From Aliiruegeria haliotis (GTDB lineage Bacteria; Pseudomonadota; Alphaproteobacteria; Rhodobacterales; Rhodobacteraceae), in the NCBI RefSeq assembly GCF_003003255.1, contig NZ_PVTD01000011.1, positions 89,694 through 153,693 on the forward strand: a DNA stretch of 64,000 nucleotides, written 5' to 3'. Made by a program: the position numbers and the translations under genes. The notes under the pieces are model-generated. The model was not told the origin of the DNA. It saw only the letters and a program-made list of their open reading frames with translations, and searched no databases. Numbering within the stretch: the stretch's first letter is position 1; each line of letters opens with the position of its first letter. Shown in pieces: positions 1-8,976 of this stretch.

Positions 1-10
1 AGGCTGAGAG

Positions 11-661
11 ATGACGGAGGAAACCCGCGCTCGAGAGGACATCGCCCGCTTTGCAAAGTCGATCTTCGATCGTGGGCTGACTGGCGGTTCCTCCGGCAAT
101 ATCTCCATGAGGCTTTCCGATGGCACGGTGCTCGTGACCCCAACGGGCTCCTCGATGGGCAATCTCGACCCGGCGCGGATCAGTCATCTGGACGAACGGT
201 GGACCTTGCTGTCCGGCGATGCGCCGACCAAGGAGATCCCACTTCACTCCGCGTTCTACGAGACGCGCAGCCGGACTGGCGCCGTTGTGCACCTGCACTC
301 CAGCCATTCCGTCGCCCTGTCGGTCCTGCCGGACACGAATCCGGACAATGTCCTGCCTCCGCTCACGGCCTATTCGATCATGCGGCTCGGAAAGGTGAAA
401 CTTCTGCCCTATTTCATGCCCGGCGATCCGGCCATGGGCGATGCTGTCCGCGGACTCGCGGGGAAACGCTCCGCCGTCCTGCTGGCCAACCATGGACCCG
501 TCGTGGCCGGCAAGGACCTCGATGCGGCCGTCTACGCCATGGAGGAACTGGAAGAGACTGCGAAGCTCGCCCTCCTGACCCGTGGAATGAACCCGGTGAT
601 GCTGAGCGGGGCGCAAATCGGTTCGCTCGTCCGGAAATACGACGTCGAATGGGTCGATTGA
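11..661 (+). CDS. otnC: Class II aldolase, probable 3-oxo-tetronate 4-phosphate decarboxylase (OtnC-like)
   Basis: The 216-residue protein has the class II aldolase/adducin layout: a phosphate-binding GGSSGN at residues 25-30, a catalytic-type Glu at 75, metal-binding His94 and His96 in HLH, and a third His at 161 in NHG. OtnC-type enzymes decarboxylate 3-oxo-tetronate 4-phosphate to dihydroxyacetone phosphate in the cytoplasm, completing C4 sugar-acid breakdown with OtnK and a dehydrogenase. Those partners would lie left of the window: the bases just before the start contain a TGA that may end an upstream gene. The length fits OtnC (about 210 residues) and the charged, proline-rich middle is typical. 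The class also contains fuculose-phosphate aldolases and methylthioribulose dehydratases, so the substrate is inferred. Confidence 0.72.
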   Translation: MTEETRAREDIARFAKSIFDRGLTGGSSGNISMRLSDGTVLVTPTGSSMGNLDPARISHLDERWTLLSGDAPTKEIPLHSAFYETRSRTGAVVHLHSSHSVALSVLPDTNPDNVLPPLTAYSIMRLGKVKLLPYFMPGDPAMGDAVRGLAGKRSAVLLANHGPVVAGKDLDAAVYAMEELEETAKLALLTRGMNPVMLSGAQIGSLVRKYDVEWVD

Positions 662-1144
662 CTGCGGTCGTTTAGCCCGCGCCCGATCCGCCGTCCCCTC
701 CGTGCACGCCTGACGACACCTGATAGCGCCAACCCTTTCGGGACTTCCCACCGAGTCGCCGGCTTGAGTTGTCATTTTTTGCAACACGTCGATTACAAAT
801 GTTGCACTTCAGGCTTGAACGCACACCTGCGTGGCAGCGTCATACTGACACTCTCCGGTCGCACGCCGCGCTTCTGCCATCCGGCGGGGATCGCGGACGC
901 AACGGATTAAGGCGCTGTTTTCAAGTTGATTTCACTTCAGTCTGGTTGCAAAGGCAGAAAAATCGCCTGCGCATGGCCCGACACGCGCCCGCCTGCCGCA
1001 CCGACCGATTGGCGTTGAATTTGTCACCTCGGTCGGTATGAATCCGGCGAGGTTGGAGTTTGGAAGCGCGCTGCGCCTCATTCCGGACCGCGCGGCGCTG
1101 AAACCGACCGGTCAAACCGCAACGCATCTATTGGGAGGATGCTC
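662..1144. promoter_or_regulatory. Intergenic regulatory region before the TTT operon, with two inverted repeats
   Basis: No convincing gene lies here. Two clean inverted repeats are visible. TGCAACA at 780-786 and TGTTGCA at 800-806 are 7-bp arms 13 bp apart, inside a locally AT-rich stretch. ACCGACCGA at 1000-1008 and TCGGTCGGT at 1029-1037 are 9-bp perfect arms with a 20-bp spacer. Either could be an operator for the downstream tctCBA genes; the second could also fold in the mRNA leader. The regulator is not identified and no clear -35/-10 pair was found. Confidence 0.4.
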
Positions 1145-2125
1145 ATGCTACGCAATGCTCTTACACTGGGACTCGGAATCGCTGCCTTCGCCGCAGGCAC
1201 CGGGCTTTTTGCCGATGCCGCACAGGCCGAGTATCCCGAGCGCCCGATCACCTGGGTTGTGCCGTGGGGCGCAGGCGGCGGAACCGACGCCACCAGCCGG
1301 ATGCTCGCCGGACTTATGGAAAAGGAACTCGGCGTGCCCGTAAACGTCGTCAACCGGGACGGTGGTTCGGGTGTTGTCGGGCATTCGGCGATCGCGACCG
1401 CCGAACCCGACGGCTACACCATCGGCACCGTGACAGTCGAAATCGCGATGATGAAGCATGCAGGTCTGACCGACCTGGACTACACCGGCTACACGCCGCT
1501 CGGCCTGTACAACGCCGACCCGGCCGCCTTCCACGTTGCGGCCGATTCCGAGTTCGACACCATTTCGGACTTTCTCGAGGCCGCCAAGGCCGAACCGGGC
1601 AAGATGAAGTCTTCGGGCACCGGTCAGGGCGGTATCTGGCACCTCGCCATGGCCGGCCTGCTGGTCGAGGGCGGGCTCGGCGCCGATGCTGTGCCTTGGG
1701 TGCCTTCCAAGGGGTCGGCCGCAGGCTTGCAGGATCTGGTCTCGGGCGGTGTGGACATCGTCTCCTGCTCCTATCCCGAAGCCGTCTCGCTGGTCTCCGC
1801 CGGCAAGGTGAAGTCGCTGGCCGTGATGAGCGAAGAGCCGCTGGCCGATGCGCCGGATGTGCCGACCGTCAAGGGTGAAACCGGCATTGACCTCATGATC
1901 GCCACCTGGCGCGGCGTGGCCGGCCCGGCAGGCCTTCCGGAGGACGCGACCGCCAAGCTGTCTGCCGCGCTCGAAGCGGCCTGGAATTCGGAAGAGTTCA
2001 CCGGTTTCATGGCTGAGCGTGGTTTTGGTAAAGTCTGGATGGACGGCCCGACCTATGGCCAGTTCATGGCCGACGCTGATGCAGCCAACGGCTCCGTGAT
2101 GGAAGCCGCAGGACTGTCGAAGTAA
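1145..2125 (+). CDS. tctC: Tripartite tricarboxylate transporter (TTT) substrate-binding protein, TctC family
   Basis: This periplasmic solute receptor of 326 residues captures a carboxylate-type substrate for the TctA/TctB membrane pair. The first 28 residues are a Sec signal peptide (short charged start, hydrophobic core, AQA before the cleavage point). The mature part begins with the family pattern YPERPITWVVPWGAGGGTD, whose glycine-rich loop contacts the substrate carboxylate. An ATG at 1139 overlaps the GGGAGG ribosome site (1133-1138), so the ATG at 1145 is the better start. It is followed by tctB and tctA in the usual order. A GC-rich stem-loop directly after the gene could give the receptor more product than the permeases. 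The ligand cannot be read from sequence; the upstream sugar-acid gene hints at an aldonate or hydroxyacid. Confidence 0.88.
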   Translation: MLRNALTLGLGIAAFAAGTGLFADAAQAEYPERPITWVVPWGAGGGTDATSRMLAGLMEKELGVPVNVVNRDGGSGVVGHSAIATAEPDGYTIGTVTVEIAMMKHAGLTDLDYTGYTPLGLYNADPAAFHVAADSEFDTISDFLEAAKAEPGKMKSSGTGQGGIWHLAMAGLLVEGGLGADAVPWVPSKGSAAGLQDLVSGGVDIVSCSYPEAVSLVSAGKVKSLAVMSEEPLADAPDVPTVKGETGIDLMIATWRGVAGPAGLPEDATAKLSAALEAAWNSEEFTGFMAERGFGKVWMDGPTYGQFMADADAANGSVMEAAGLSK

Positions 2126-2134
2126 GCGATCGGG

Positions 2135-2162
2135 CGCGCCGCCCCCTGCTCGGGTCGGCGCG
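2135..2162 (+). other. Stem-loop between tctC and tctB
   Basis: CGCGCCG at 2135-2141 pairs with CGGCGCG at 2156-2162 around a 14-base loop, ten bases after the tctC stop. There is no following T-run, so it is more likely an mRNA-stabilising or attenuating hairpin than a full terminator. Such a position is usual after genes for abundant binding proteins. Confidence 0.4.
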
Positions 2163-2275
2163 TCTCCCTTCCCCTCTCCCCCCAGAACGGAGGGCGAGCG
2201 GCGAACGCCCCTGCCGGACCGCGCCCGCACGCTAGCGGATCTCCGGCGCGGATCCGGGCAATCACTGGAGATGAC

Positions 2276-2749
2276 ATGAAGATCAGTGACCGCCTCACAG
2301 GCTGCTTTCTGCTGGTGTTCGCCACGGCCATCCTGTTCGAAGCCAGCAGTTTTCCGGTGATCCCGGGCCAATCGATCGGGTCCGCCCTGCTGCCCAACAT
2401 CGTGGCCATCGGCCTGATCGGCTGCGCGATCATCCTCATCGTTTCCGACCTCGTCGGCTCACCGCGTCCAAGGCTGGCAGAGGCGGGCGACTGGATCACC
2501 GATCCCCGGCGCCTGCTTCGCGTGGGCATCGTGTTGCTGGGAACGGCGAGTTTCATCCCCTTCATGGACGTGATCGGATTCCCCGTTCTCAGTATCACTG
2601 TCCTGTTGGCCTTCCTTCTGTCGCTTCGGGTGGACATCCTCACCGCGATCCTCGTCTCCGTGACGGCGTCGCTGGCGATCCACACGCTTTTCAGCAAGGT
2701 CTTTCTCGTGCCCCTGCCATGGGGCGTCCTGCAATCCATCGCCTGGTAG
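2276..2749 (+). CDS. tctB: TTT transporter small permease, TctB family
   Basis: A 157-residue hydrophobic protein with about four membrane helices, matching the small subunit of tripartite tricarboxylate transporters. The first helix starts near residue 8 and the last spans the C-terminal third. A cytoplasmic charged loop (around residues 65-80) separates the first pair from the second. TctB is poorly conserved, so the call rests on size, topology and its place between tctC and tctA. The tctA start follows nine bases after the stop, so the two permeases are probably translated together. It has no known catalytic residues; its role is structural in the membrane complex. Confidence 0.85.
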   Translation: MKISDRLTGCFLLVFATAILFEASSFPVIPGQSIGSALLPNIVAIGLIGCAIILIVSDLVGSPRPRLAEAGDWITDPRRLLRVGIVLLGTASFIPFMDVIGFPVLSITVLLAFLLSLRVDILTAILVSVTASLAIHTLFSKVFLVPLPWGVLQSIAW

Positions 2750-2758
2750 GTCGCGACC

Positions 2759-4279
2759 ATGGACAACCTGATCAACGCATTCGCCCTCGTCGCAGATCCC
2801 TCTGTTCTCGGCGTCATCCTCGGCGCTTCGATCTTCGGCCTCTTCGTGGGGGCGATCCCGGGACTCTCGGCCACCATGGCCACGGCGCTGCTGGTGCCGC
2901 TCACCTTTTTCATGGAGCCGCTTCCGGCCATCGCCGCCATCGTGAGTTCCGTCGCCATGGCGATCTTCGCCGGCGACATCCCCGGCGCCATGCTCCGTAT
3001 CCCTGGCACGCCGGCCTCGGCAGCCTATGTCGACGATGCCTACCAGATGACGCTGCGCGGACAGGCAGAGCGGGCGCTCGGCATCGGCCTTGTCAGTTCC
3101 GTCTTCGGCGGGCTGGTCGGCGCTGTCATCCTGACCACCGGCGCACCGTTCCTGGCGGAATTCGCTTTCCAGTTCAGTACCGTCGAGTATTTCTGGCTCG
3201 CCTGCCTCGGGTTGAGCTGCTCGGTCATCATCTCACGCGGTTCCCCCGTCAAGGGATTGGTGGCGCTGCTGATCGGACTGTTCATCTCCACCATCGGCAT
3301 CGACGTGACGGGCGGGCACCCGCGGTTCACGTTCGGCTCGATCGACCTCATGGGCGGCGTCAGCTTCATCCCCGCGATGATCGGCATGTTCGCCATGACC
3401 GAGATCCTGCGCTTCGCCATGGCAAAGCAGCACAACACCGCCTCGGTGCCGAAGTCGAGCTCATCGGTCTATGGCGGCCAATGGCAGATGATGCGCCGGA
3501 ACAAGGGCAACCTGGCTCGCGGCAGCCTTATCGGGACCGTGGTCGGCATCCTGCCCGGAGCCGGTTCCGACATCGCCGCCTGGGTCTCCTATGCCATGGC
3601 CAAGAAGTTCTCGCGCACGCCGGAGAAGTTCGGCACCGGCCATGACGAGGGGCTGGCCGCCGCAGGGTCGGCCAACAACTCGTCCCTGAGCGGCGTCTGG
3701 ATCCCGGCACTCGTCTTCGGCATCCCCGGCGATTCCGTGACCGCCATCGCTATCGGCGTTCTCTTCATGAAAGGGATCACGCCCGGCCCGATGGTCTTTG
3801 CAACCCAGGCTGACCTGACCTACGCGATCTTCCTGACCTTCTTTGTCGCCAACATCCTGCTGCTGTTCCTGGGGTATTTTGCGATCCGCGGCGCCCGCTA
3901 CGTGGTGCAGACACCGGCCCGGCTGCTGATGCCGATCATCCTCCTGTTCTGCATAGTCGGCTCTTTCGCGATCACCAACAGCGTCTTTGGCATCGCCATC
4001 ATGCTGGTGCTGGGGATCATCGGCTTCCTGATGGAGGAGAACGGCTTTCCCATCGCCCCCACCATCCTCGGGATCGTGATCGGCCCGATGCTGGAGGACA
4101 ATTTCATGGCCAGCGTCATCAAGGCCGACGGCAACATCATCGGCTTTTTCGACCGCCCGGTGGCCGGAACGCTTGGCGCCATCACCGTCCTGATCTGGAC
4201 CGTGCCACTGATCTCGATGGCCATACGGGCCATTCTCCGGCGCTGGACCACGGCCGAGGCACAGGACCCGCGCAGCTGA
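2759..4279 (+). CDS. tctA: TTT transporter large permease, TctA family
   Basis: This 506-residue integral membrane protein is the transport channel of the TTT system, driven by an ion gradient rather than ATP. It carries the family's duplicated glycine/proline motif: GAIPGLSATMATALLVP near residue 33 and GILPGAGSDIAAWVSYA near residue 262, each followed by a hydrophobic repeat. A DIPGAMLRIPGTPASAAY stretch near residue 75 is also typical of TctA. Length (usual 495-510) and about eleven helices agree. It ends at a TGA after which a perfect 10-bp-arm hairpin begins at once, probably marking the end of the tctCBA message or a processing point before the next gene. Confidence 0.92.
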   Translation: MDNLINAFALVADPSVLGVILGASIFGLFVGAIPGLSATMATALLVPLTFFMEPLPAIAAIVSSVAMAIFAGDIPGAMLRIPGTPASAAYVDDAYQMTLRGQAERALGIGLVSSVFGGLVGAVILTTGAPFLAEFAFQFSTVEYFWLACLGLSCSVIISRGSPVKGLVALLIGLFISTIGIDVTGGHPRFTFGSIDLMGGVSFIPAMIGMFAMTEILRFAMAKQHNTASVPKSSSSVYGGQWQMMRRNKGNLARGSLIGTVVGILPGAGSDIAAWVSYAMAKKFSRTPEKFGTGHDEGLAAAGSANNSSLSGVWIPALVFGIPGDSVTAIAIGVLFMKGITPGPMVFATQADLTYAIFLTFFVANILLLFLGYFAIRGARYVVQTPARLLMPIILLFCIVGSFAITNSVFGIAIMLVLGIIGFLMEENGFPIAPTILGIVIGPMLEDNFMASVIKADGNIIGFFDRPVAGTLGAITVLIWTVPLISMAIRAILRRWTTAEAQDPRS

Positions 4280-4316
4280 ATGCCGGCGCATCGCGCGGTG
4301 GTACCAGCGCCGGCAT
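4280..4316 (+). other. Perfect 10-bp inverted repeat directly after tctA
   Basis: ATGCCGGCGC at 4280-4289 is the exact reverse complement of GCGCCGGCAT at 4307-4316, with a 17-base loop. It starts on the base after the tctA stop codon. No T-run follows, so intrinsic termination is doubtful. A 3'-end-protecting or attenuating hairpin between the transporter and the GlcG-like gene is more likely. Confidence 0.45.
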
Positions 4317-4407
4317 CAGCCCCACTGCTGGTGCCGACGCCCCCGTTCCCCGAAACGACACGGCAGGCAGACGCCGCCCTTCCCGGACAACGACAAAGGA
4401 GTGACCG

Positions 4408-4830
4408 ATGCTGACAATCAAACGGCTGGACCTTGACGACGCACGAATGCTGATCGACGGCGCCAGAGCCAAGGCCGAAGAGATCGGCGTGCCGATGGCA
4501 ATTGCCGTCACGGATGAAAGCTGCAACCTGATCGCCTTCGAGCGGATGGACGGGAGCAAGCCGCCGGGGACGCAATTCGCCATCGACAAGGCCTTTACCG
4601 CAACGGGCACCTGGAAAGGGACGCACGAACTGCGCGAGGCCTGCCAGCCGGGCCAGCCGGCCTATGGCATCACCGCCTCCCATGGTGGCCGGATGGTCGT
4701 GCTCACCGGGGGGCTGCCGATCGTCGTCGAAGGCAACGTCGTGGGCGGCATTGGTGTCAGCTCGGGCTCCCCCGATCAGGACCTCGCGGTGGCCGAGGCT
4801 GGCATTGCCGCGCTGTTCGGGACGACCTGA
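4408..4830 (+). CDS. GlcG/HbpS family protein (heme-binding-like, function open)
   Basis: A 140-residue single-domain protein of the GlcG/HbpS/PduO-C fold. The pattern AIAVTDESCNLIAFERMDG near residue 32, the later PIVVEGNVVGGIGVSSG and the closing DQDLAVAEAGIAAL are the family's core strands and final helix. HbpS from Streptomyces binds heme and iron, while GlcG sits in glycolate operons without a proven reaction. There is no signal peptide here, so the protein is cytoplasmic. AAAGGAGTG lies at good distance before the ATG. Standing 128 bases after tctA, it probably belongs to the same metabolic group, perhaps as an accessory factor for breakdown of the imported acid. The biochemical role is unknown. 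Confidence 0.75.
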   Translation: MLTIKRLDLDDARMLIDGARAKAEEIGVPMAIAVTDESCNLIAFERMDGSKPPGTQFAIDKAFTATGTWKGTHELREACQPGQPAYGITASHGGRMVVLTGGLPIVVEGNVVGGIGVSSGSPDQDLAVAEAGIAALFGTT

Positions 4831-5078
4831 CCGCGCGCTGTCACGTGCACCGGAACGCGCCAGCGGTGGCCAGCCTGCCGGACGGCCGTCGTCGGTGACC
4901 CGATCTGGCGCCTGATCTCAGATGCGTGCGACGGCCGCACGACATCTGTGCGGGTGCTGCCCTCGTTGCTGGCAAGACAGTCGCAAGATGACACACGTCC
5001 CGCGCGGCTCCGACCCCAATCGCAATGGGGTGTACGCGTGTAAGAGCGACCGCGTTTTGCAACCGCTTTTCTTTCCGC

Positions 5079-5236
5079 GCCGATCGGTGACCCAGGTTTC
5101 CGATCCGATGCACGCGTGGCTGCAATCGCAGATCGGGGCGACCACACGGGGGTTGTCATACGATTGGCATTCCCGTAGGTCCGGCGGCGGGACACCTCTC
5201 CCCAACGAGAGGCAGATATCTGGAAGGATACCAGCA
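5079..5236 (+). ncRNA. Candidate structured serC leader RNA
   Basis: The 406 bases before serC hold no gene. The last part is full of nested stems. GATCGG (5083-5088) can pair with CCGATC (5101-5106). CTGC/GCAG flank a 4-base loop near 5131. CCTCTC (5195-5200) pairs with GAGAGG (5207-5212) around a 6-base loop. CTGG (5220-5223) pairs with CCAG (5231-5234), leaving the ribosome site AAGGATA in the loop, two bases before the ATG. Alphaproteobacterial serC genes are known to carry a conserved leader (the Rfam serC motif). I recognise position and hairpin style, not the exact consensus, so the assignment is tentative. Control of serC-serA translation is the expected role. Confidence 0.42.
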
Positions 5237-6391
5237 ATGGCAAACTCCGCTCCGGCCACGCGGCCGGTCAATCCGCGTTTTTCCTCTGGCCCCTGTGCCA
5301 AACCCCCTACATTTTCGCTCGATGTCCTGAAGGATGCTGCCCTCGGCCGTTCGCACCGTGCCGCCATCGGCAAGGCCAAGCTCAAGGATGCCATCGAGAC
5401 GACTCGCGAAATCCTCGGCATCCCCGCCGACTACCGCATCGGCATCGTGCCCGCCTCCGACACCGGTGCGATGGAAATGGCCATGTGGTCGCTTCTGGGC
5501 GCGCGCCCTGTCGAGATGCTCGCCTGGGAGAGCTTTGGCTCGGGCTGGGTGACCGACGTGGTCAAGCAACTCAAGCTCGACGCCGTGGTCAAGACGGCTG
5601 ATTACGGCGAGATCGTGGACTTCGGGTCGGTCGATTTCGACCGCGACGTCGTCTTCACCTGGAATGGCACCACCTCCGGCGTCCGCCTGCCCAACGGCGA
5701 CGCGATCCCCGCCGACCGGGCCGGTCTGACCCTTTGCGACGCCACTTCCGCCGCCTTCGCGGTGGACCTGCCCTGGGACAAGCTCGATGTCGCCACCTTC
5801 TCCTGGCAGAAGGTGCTGGGTGGTGAAGCCGCACATGGCATGCTGATCCTGTCGCCACGCGCGGTCGAGCGGCTGGAGAGCTACACCCCGGCCTGGCCCT
5901 TGCCGAAGATTTTCCGCCTGACCAAGGGCGGCAAGCTGATCGAGGGGATTTTCTCCGGCGCCACGATCAACACCCCCTCCATGCTCGCGGTCGAGGATTA
6001 TCTCTACGCGCTGGAATGGGCAAAGTCGGTCGGCGGCCTACAGGGCATGATCGCCCGGGCGGACGCCAATACCGCCGTGATCGAACGCTTCGTGGCCGAC
6101 AATGACTGGATCGATTTCCTCGCCGCCGACCAGGCAATCAGGTCGAACACCTCCGTCTGCCTGAAGTTCACGGATAATCGCATTGCCGATGGCGCCGCGT
6201 TCGCCAAATCCGTGGCAAAGCGCCTGGACTCCGAAGGCGTTGCGCTCGATATCGGCGCCTATCGCGATGCCCCGGCGGGCCTGCGCATCTGGTGCGGTGC
6301 GACCGTGGAGACATCCGATCTCGAGGCCCTCGTGCCATGGCTTGTCTGGGCCTTCGAAGCAGAGATCGAAGCCCAGCTGGCCAACGCCTGA
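5237..6391 (+). CDS. serC: Phosphoserine aminotransferase (alphaproteobacterial type)
   Basis: SerC makes 3-phosphoserine from 3-phosphohydroxypyruvate and glutamate (PLP-dependent), the second step of serine synthesis; it can also act in pyridoxine synthesis. The 384-residue protein has the fold-type I aminotransferase features: the pyridoxal lysine at 192 in FSWQKVLGG, Asp168 in CDATSA for the ring nitrogen, and the substrate phosphate region [11 protein letters not shown] at residues 14-24. This is the longer alphaproteobacterial form. The reading frame stays open upstream to 4922, but the ATG at 5237 is chosen because the family begins here, AAGGATA precedes it and the upstream frame is unlike any protein. 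serA follows 71 bases later with its own ribosome site. Confidence 0.93.
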   Translation: MANSAPATRPVNPRFSSGPCAKPPTFSLDVLKDAALGRSHRAAIGKAKLKDAIETTREILGIPADYRIGIVPASDTGAMEMAMWSLLGARPVEMLAWESFGSGWVTDVVKQLKLDAVVKTADYGEIVDFGSVDFDRDVVFTWNGTTSGVRLPNGDAIPADRAGLTLCDATSAAFAVDLPWDKLDVATFSWQKVLGGEAAHGMLILSPRAVERLESYTPAWPLPKIFRLTKGGKLIEGIFSGATINTPSMLAVEDYLYALEWAKSVGGLQGMIARADANTAVIERFVADNDWIDFLAADQAIRSNTSVCLKFTDNRIADGAAFAKSVAKRLDSEGVALDIGAYRDAPAGLRIWCGATVETSDLEALVPWLVWAFEAEIEAQLANA

Positions 6392-6462
6392 TCCATTGCG
6401 CGGCCTCCACACCGGAGGCCGGCTCACCCAGATTTCAAAAACGTCCGCCAAAGGAGCTTCCA

Positions 6463-8058
6463 ATGGCCCCCAAAGTTCTCGTCTCCGACAAGCTGTCGGA
6501 AACCGCCGTCCAGATCTTCCGCGACAACGGCATCGAAGTGGATTTCCTGCCGACCCTCGGCAAGGAAAAGGACAAGTTGCTCGAACTCATCCACAACTAC
6601 GACGGCCTCGCAATTCGCTCGGCAACCAAGGTGACCGAAAAGCTGCTGGAACGTGCCGACAACCTGAAGGTCGTCGGACGCGCCGGGATCGGCGTCGACA
6701 ATGTCGATATCCCCGCAGCATCCAAAAAAGGCGTGATCGTCATGAACACGCCCTATGGCAACATGATCACCACCGCCGAGCACGCCATCGCCATGATGTT
6801 CGCGGTCGCGCGCCAGATCCCCGAAGCCTCCGCCTCCACCCACGCCGGCAAGTGGGAGAAATCCCGGTTCATGGGTTCGGAGCTTACCGGCAAGACCCTG
6901 GGCGTGATTGGCGCAGGCAATATCGGTGGCATCGTTTGCGAACGTGGTGTCGGCCTGCGGATGAAGGTTATCGCCTATGATCCGTTCCTCTCCGACGAGC
7001 GCGCCGCGAAGCTGAACGTGACAAAGGTGGAGCTGGACGAACTGCTGCAACGGGCCGATTTCATTACCTTGCATGTGCCGTTCACCGAGAAGACCGCGAA
7101 CATCCTCAGCCGCGAGAACCTTGCCAAGACCAAGAAGGGCGTTCGGATCGTCAACTGTGCACGCGGCGGCCTGGTCGACGAGGAAGCACTGGCAGAAATG
7201 CTGAAATCCGGTCACGTGGCCGGTGCCGCCTTCGACGTGTTCGCCAAGGAACCGGCCACCGATAACCCCCTCTTCAACCTGCCCAACGTGGTCTGCACCC
7301 CGCACCTTGGCGCCTCCACCACCGAGGCACAGGAAAACGTGGCGCTTCAGGTGGCCGAGCAGATGTCGGCCTATCTCAACACCGGTGCCGTCGAGAATGC
7401 GCTCAACATGCCGTCAGTGACGGCGGAGGAAGCGAAGGTCATGGGGCCGTGGCTGAAGCTGGCGGAGCACCTGGGGGCCTTCATTGGCCAGATGACCGAC
7501 GAGCCGATCAAGGCGATCAACATCCTTTATGACGGCAAGGTCGCCGAGATGAACCTCGACGCGCTCGGCTGCTCTGCCATTGCCGGTGTAATGGCGGCGT
7601 CGAACCCCGACGTGAACCTTGTCTCCGCGCCTGTTCAGGCAGCGGAACGCGGCATCCAGATTTCCCGCACGACACAGGCGAAATCGGGCGTCTTCGACAG
7701 TTTCGTCAAGCTGACCGTCGTCACCGACACCCGCGAGCGCTCCATCGCGGGAACCGTGTTCTCCGACGGCAAGCCGCGCTTCATCCAGATCAAGGGCATC
7801 ACGATCGACGCAGAGATCGGCGCCAACATGCTCTACACGACCAACGAGGACGTGCCAGGCATCATCGGCACCCTTGGCCAGACCATGGGCGCGAACGGCG
7901 TCAACATCGCGAACTTCACGCTGGGCCGCTCCGAGCCGGGCAAGGACGCGATTGCCCTTCTCTATGTGGATGCCCCGGTCAAGCCGGCCGTGATCGACAA
8001 GCTCAAGGAAACCGGCATGTTCCGCAATGTCAGCCCATTGGCGTTCAACGTCGCCTGA
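6463..8058 (+). CDS. serA: D-3-phosphoglycerate dehydrogenase
   Basis: SerA oxidises 3-phosphoglycerate to 3-phosphohydroxypyruvate with NAD+, the committed step of serine synthesis. The 531-residue protein is the long type: split substrate domain, NAD domain with GAGNIG at 150-155, catalytic Arg234 (NCARGG), Glu263 (KEP) and His281 (TPHLGAST), then an intervening allosteric domain and a C-terminal ACT domain starting near residue 455. The ACT domain implies serine feedback control. AAGGAG lies seven bases before the ATG at 6463, which is preferred over in-frame codons upstream inside serC. A strong terminator follows, closing the serC-serA unit. Confidence 0.95.
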   Translation: MAPKVLVSDKLSETAVQIFRDNGIEVDFLPTLGKEKDKLLELIHNYDGLAIRSATKVTEKLLERADNLKVVGRAGIGVDNVDIPAASKKGVIVMNTPYGNMITTAEHAIAMMFAVARQIPEASASTHAGKWEKSRFMGSELTGKTLGVIGAGNIGGIVCERGVGLRMKVIAYDPFLSDERAAKLNVTKVELDELLQRADFITLHVPFTEKTANILSRENLAKTKKGVRIVNCARGGLVDEEALAEMLKSGHVAGAAFDVFAKEPATDNPLFNLPNVVCTPHLGASTTEAQENVALQVAEQMSAYLNTGAVENALNMPSVTAEEAKVMGPWLKLAEHLGAFIGQMTDEPIKAINILYDGKVAEMNLDALGCSAIAGVMAASNPDVNLVSAPVQAAERGIQISRTTQAKSGVFDSFVKLTVVTDTRERSIAGTVFSDGKPRFIQIKGITIDAEIGANMLYTTNEDVPGIIGTLGQTMGANGVNIANFTLGRSEPGKDAIALLYVDAPVKPAVIDKLKETGMFRNVSPLAFNVA

Positions 8059-8081
8059 CCCGCCGGACATCGCAAAAGGAA

Positions 8082-8117
8082 GCCCGCGAACCGGGAAACG
8101 GTTCGCGGGCTTTTTTT
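8082..8117 (+). terminator. Intrinsic terminator after serA
   Basis: A perfect 12-bp stem (8082-8093 with 8099-8110) closed by a 5-base loop is followed by seven T at 8111-8117. It lies 24 bases after the serA stop and ends before the convergent pflA stop at 8141, so it ends the serC-serA message. Confidence 0.93.
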
Positions 8118-8140
8118 GGTTTCTGATTGTCGGACGTGGA

Positions 8141-8926
8141 TCAGCTGGCCACCAGTCCGCGGGACCGGAAGATGTCGCGTGCCGCCTCGGCTTCATCGCG
8201 CGTCGGGGTTGGTGTGTCGCGCAGCTTGTACTCCAGACCGAGCTGATCCCACTTGGATGTGCCCATCTGGTGGAACGGCAGGACCTCCACCATTTCCACC
8301 GCATCGCCATAGCTCTGCACGAGGTCGGCCATGCCCTTGACCTCCTCGGGCGCGTCGCTCCAGCCGGGCACCAGCACGTAGCGGATCCGCATCTGCTTGC
8401 CCAGGCGCAGCAGGCGCTGTGCGAAATCGAGGGTCGGCTGCAAAGGCTGCGACGTCAGTTCGAGGTAGCGCTCGGGATTGATATGCTTGATGTCGAGCAT
8501 CACCAGGTCAATTGGGTCGAACCAGTCGTCCTCGACGTTTCCGTGCAGAAAACCCTGCGTGTCCAGCGCAATATGCAGCCCCCAGGCATCCTTGATCGCC
8601 TTCGCAGCTGCGCCGACGAAGGGGGCCTGCATCATCGGCTCGCCGCCTGAAAACGTGACCCCGCCCGCGAACCTGAGGAAGTTGGCGTATTTGCCAACCT
8701 CGGAGAGCATGTCTTCAAGCTCCACCGGCCGACCGTTGTGCAGCTTCCAGGTGTCGGGGTTGTGGCAGTAGAGGCAGCGGAACTGGCATCCCGCCATGAA
8801 GAACACGAACCGCATCCCCGGCCCGTCGACGGCGGCGCCGGTTTCCACGGAATGCAGGTAGCCGTGGCAATCCACATTCTGGATACTGTCGAGCACCTCT
8901 TGGGGGATGGGGAGGGAATATGCCAT
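8141..8926 (-). CDS. pflA: Pyruvate formate-lyase activating enzyme (radical SAM)
   Basis: PflA uses S-adenosylmethionine and a [4Fe-4S] cluster to place the glycyl radical on PflB under anoxic conditions. The 261-residue protein has the activase cluster motif Cys47-x3-Cys51-x2-Cys54 and the SAM-binding GGVTFSGGEP around residue 90, with the activase ending that includes EVLPFHQMG. It has no extra ferredoxin-like insert, so it is the short PflA type rather than a glycerol dehydratase activase. The ATG at 8926 is used; a TTG at 8938 would add four residues, and neither has a clear ribosome site. It lies 50 bases downstream of pflB in the same direction with a small hairpin between, so it is probably co-transcribed at a lower level. 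Confidence 0.93.
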   Translation of the reverse strand: MAYSLPIPQEVLDSIQNVDCHGYLHSVETGAAVDGPGMRFVFFMAGCQFRCLYCHNPDTWKLHNGRPVELEDMLSEVGKYANFLRFAGGVTFSGGEPMMQAPFVGAAAKAIKDAWGLHIALDTQGFLHGNVEDDWFDPIDLVMLDIKHINPERYLELTSQPLQPTLDFAQRLLRLGKQMRIRYVLVPGWSDAPEEVKGMADLVQSYGDAVEMVEVLPFHQMGTSKWDQLGLEYKLRDTPTPTRDEAEAARDIFRSRGLVAS

Positions 8927-8940
8927 GCGCGGATTCAAAC

Positions 8941-8960
8941 GGGGCGCCCGAAAGCGCCCC
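8941..8960 (-). other. Intercistronic hairpin between pflB and pflA
   Basis: GGGGCGC at 8941-8947 and GCGCCCC at 8954-8960 form a 7-bp all-GC stem with a 6-base loop, placed between the pflB stop and the pflA start. No T-run follows on the minus strand. It may lower read-through into pflA or protect the pflB mRNA end. Confidence 0.5.
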
Positions 8961-8976
8961 CGCCCTTGCTCTTGTC

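Noticed and set aside
1148..2371. 407-codon minus-strand open frame opposite tctC/tctB
   Set aside because: It is the antisense shadow of well-recognised genes in GC-rich DNA; it has no family motif and is Arg/Gly/His rich.
4922..5236. 105-codon upstream extension of the serC frame
   Set aside because: The family starts at 5237 with a ribosome site; the extension is low in protein-like features and holds the leader stems.
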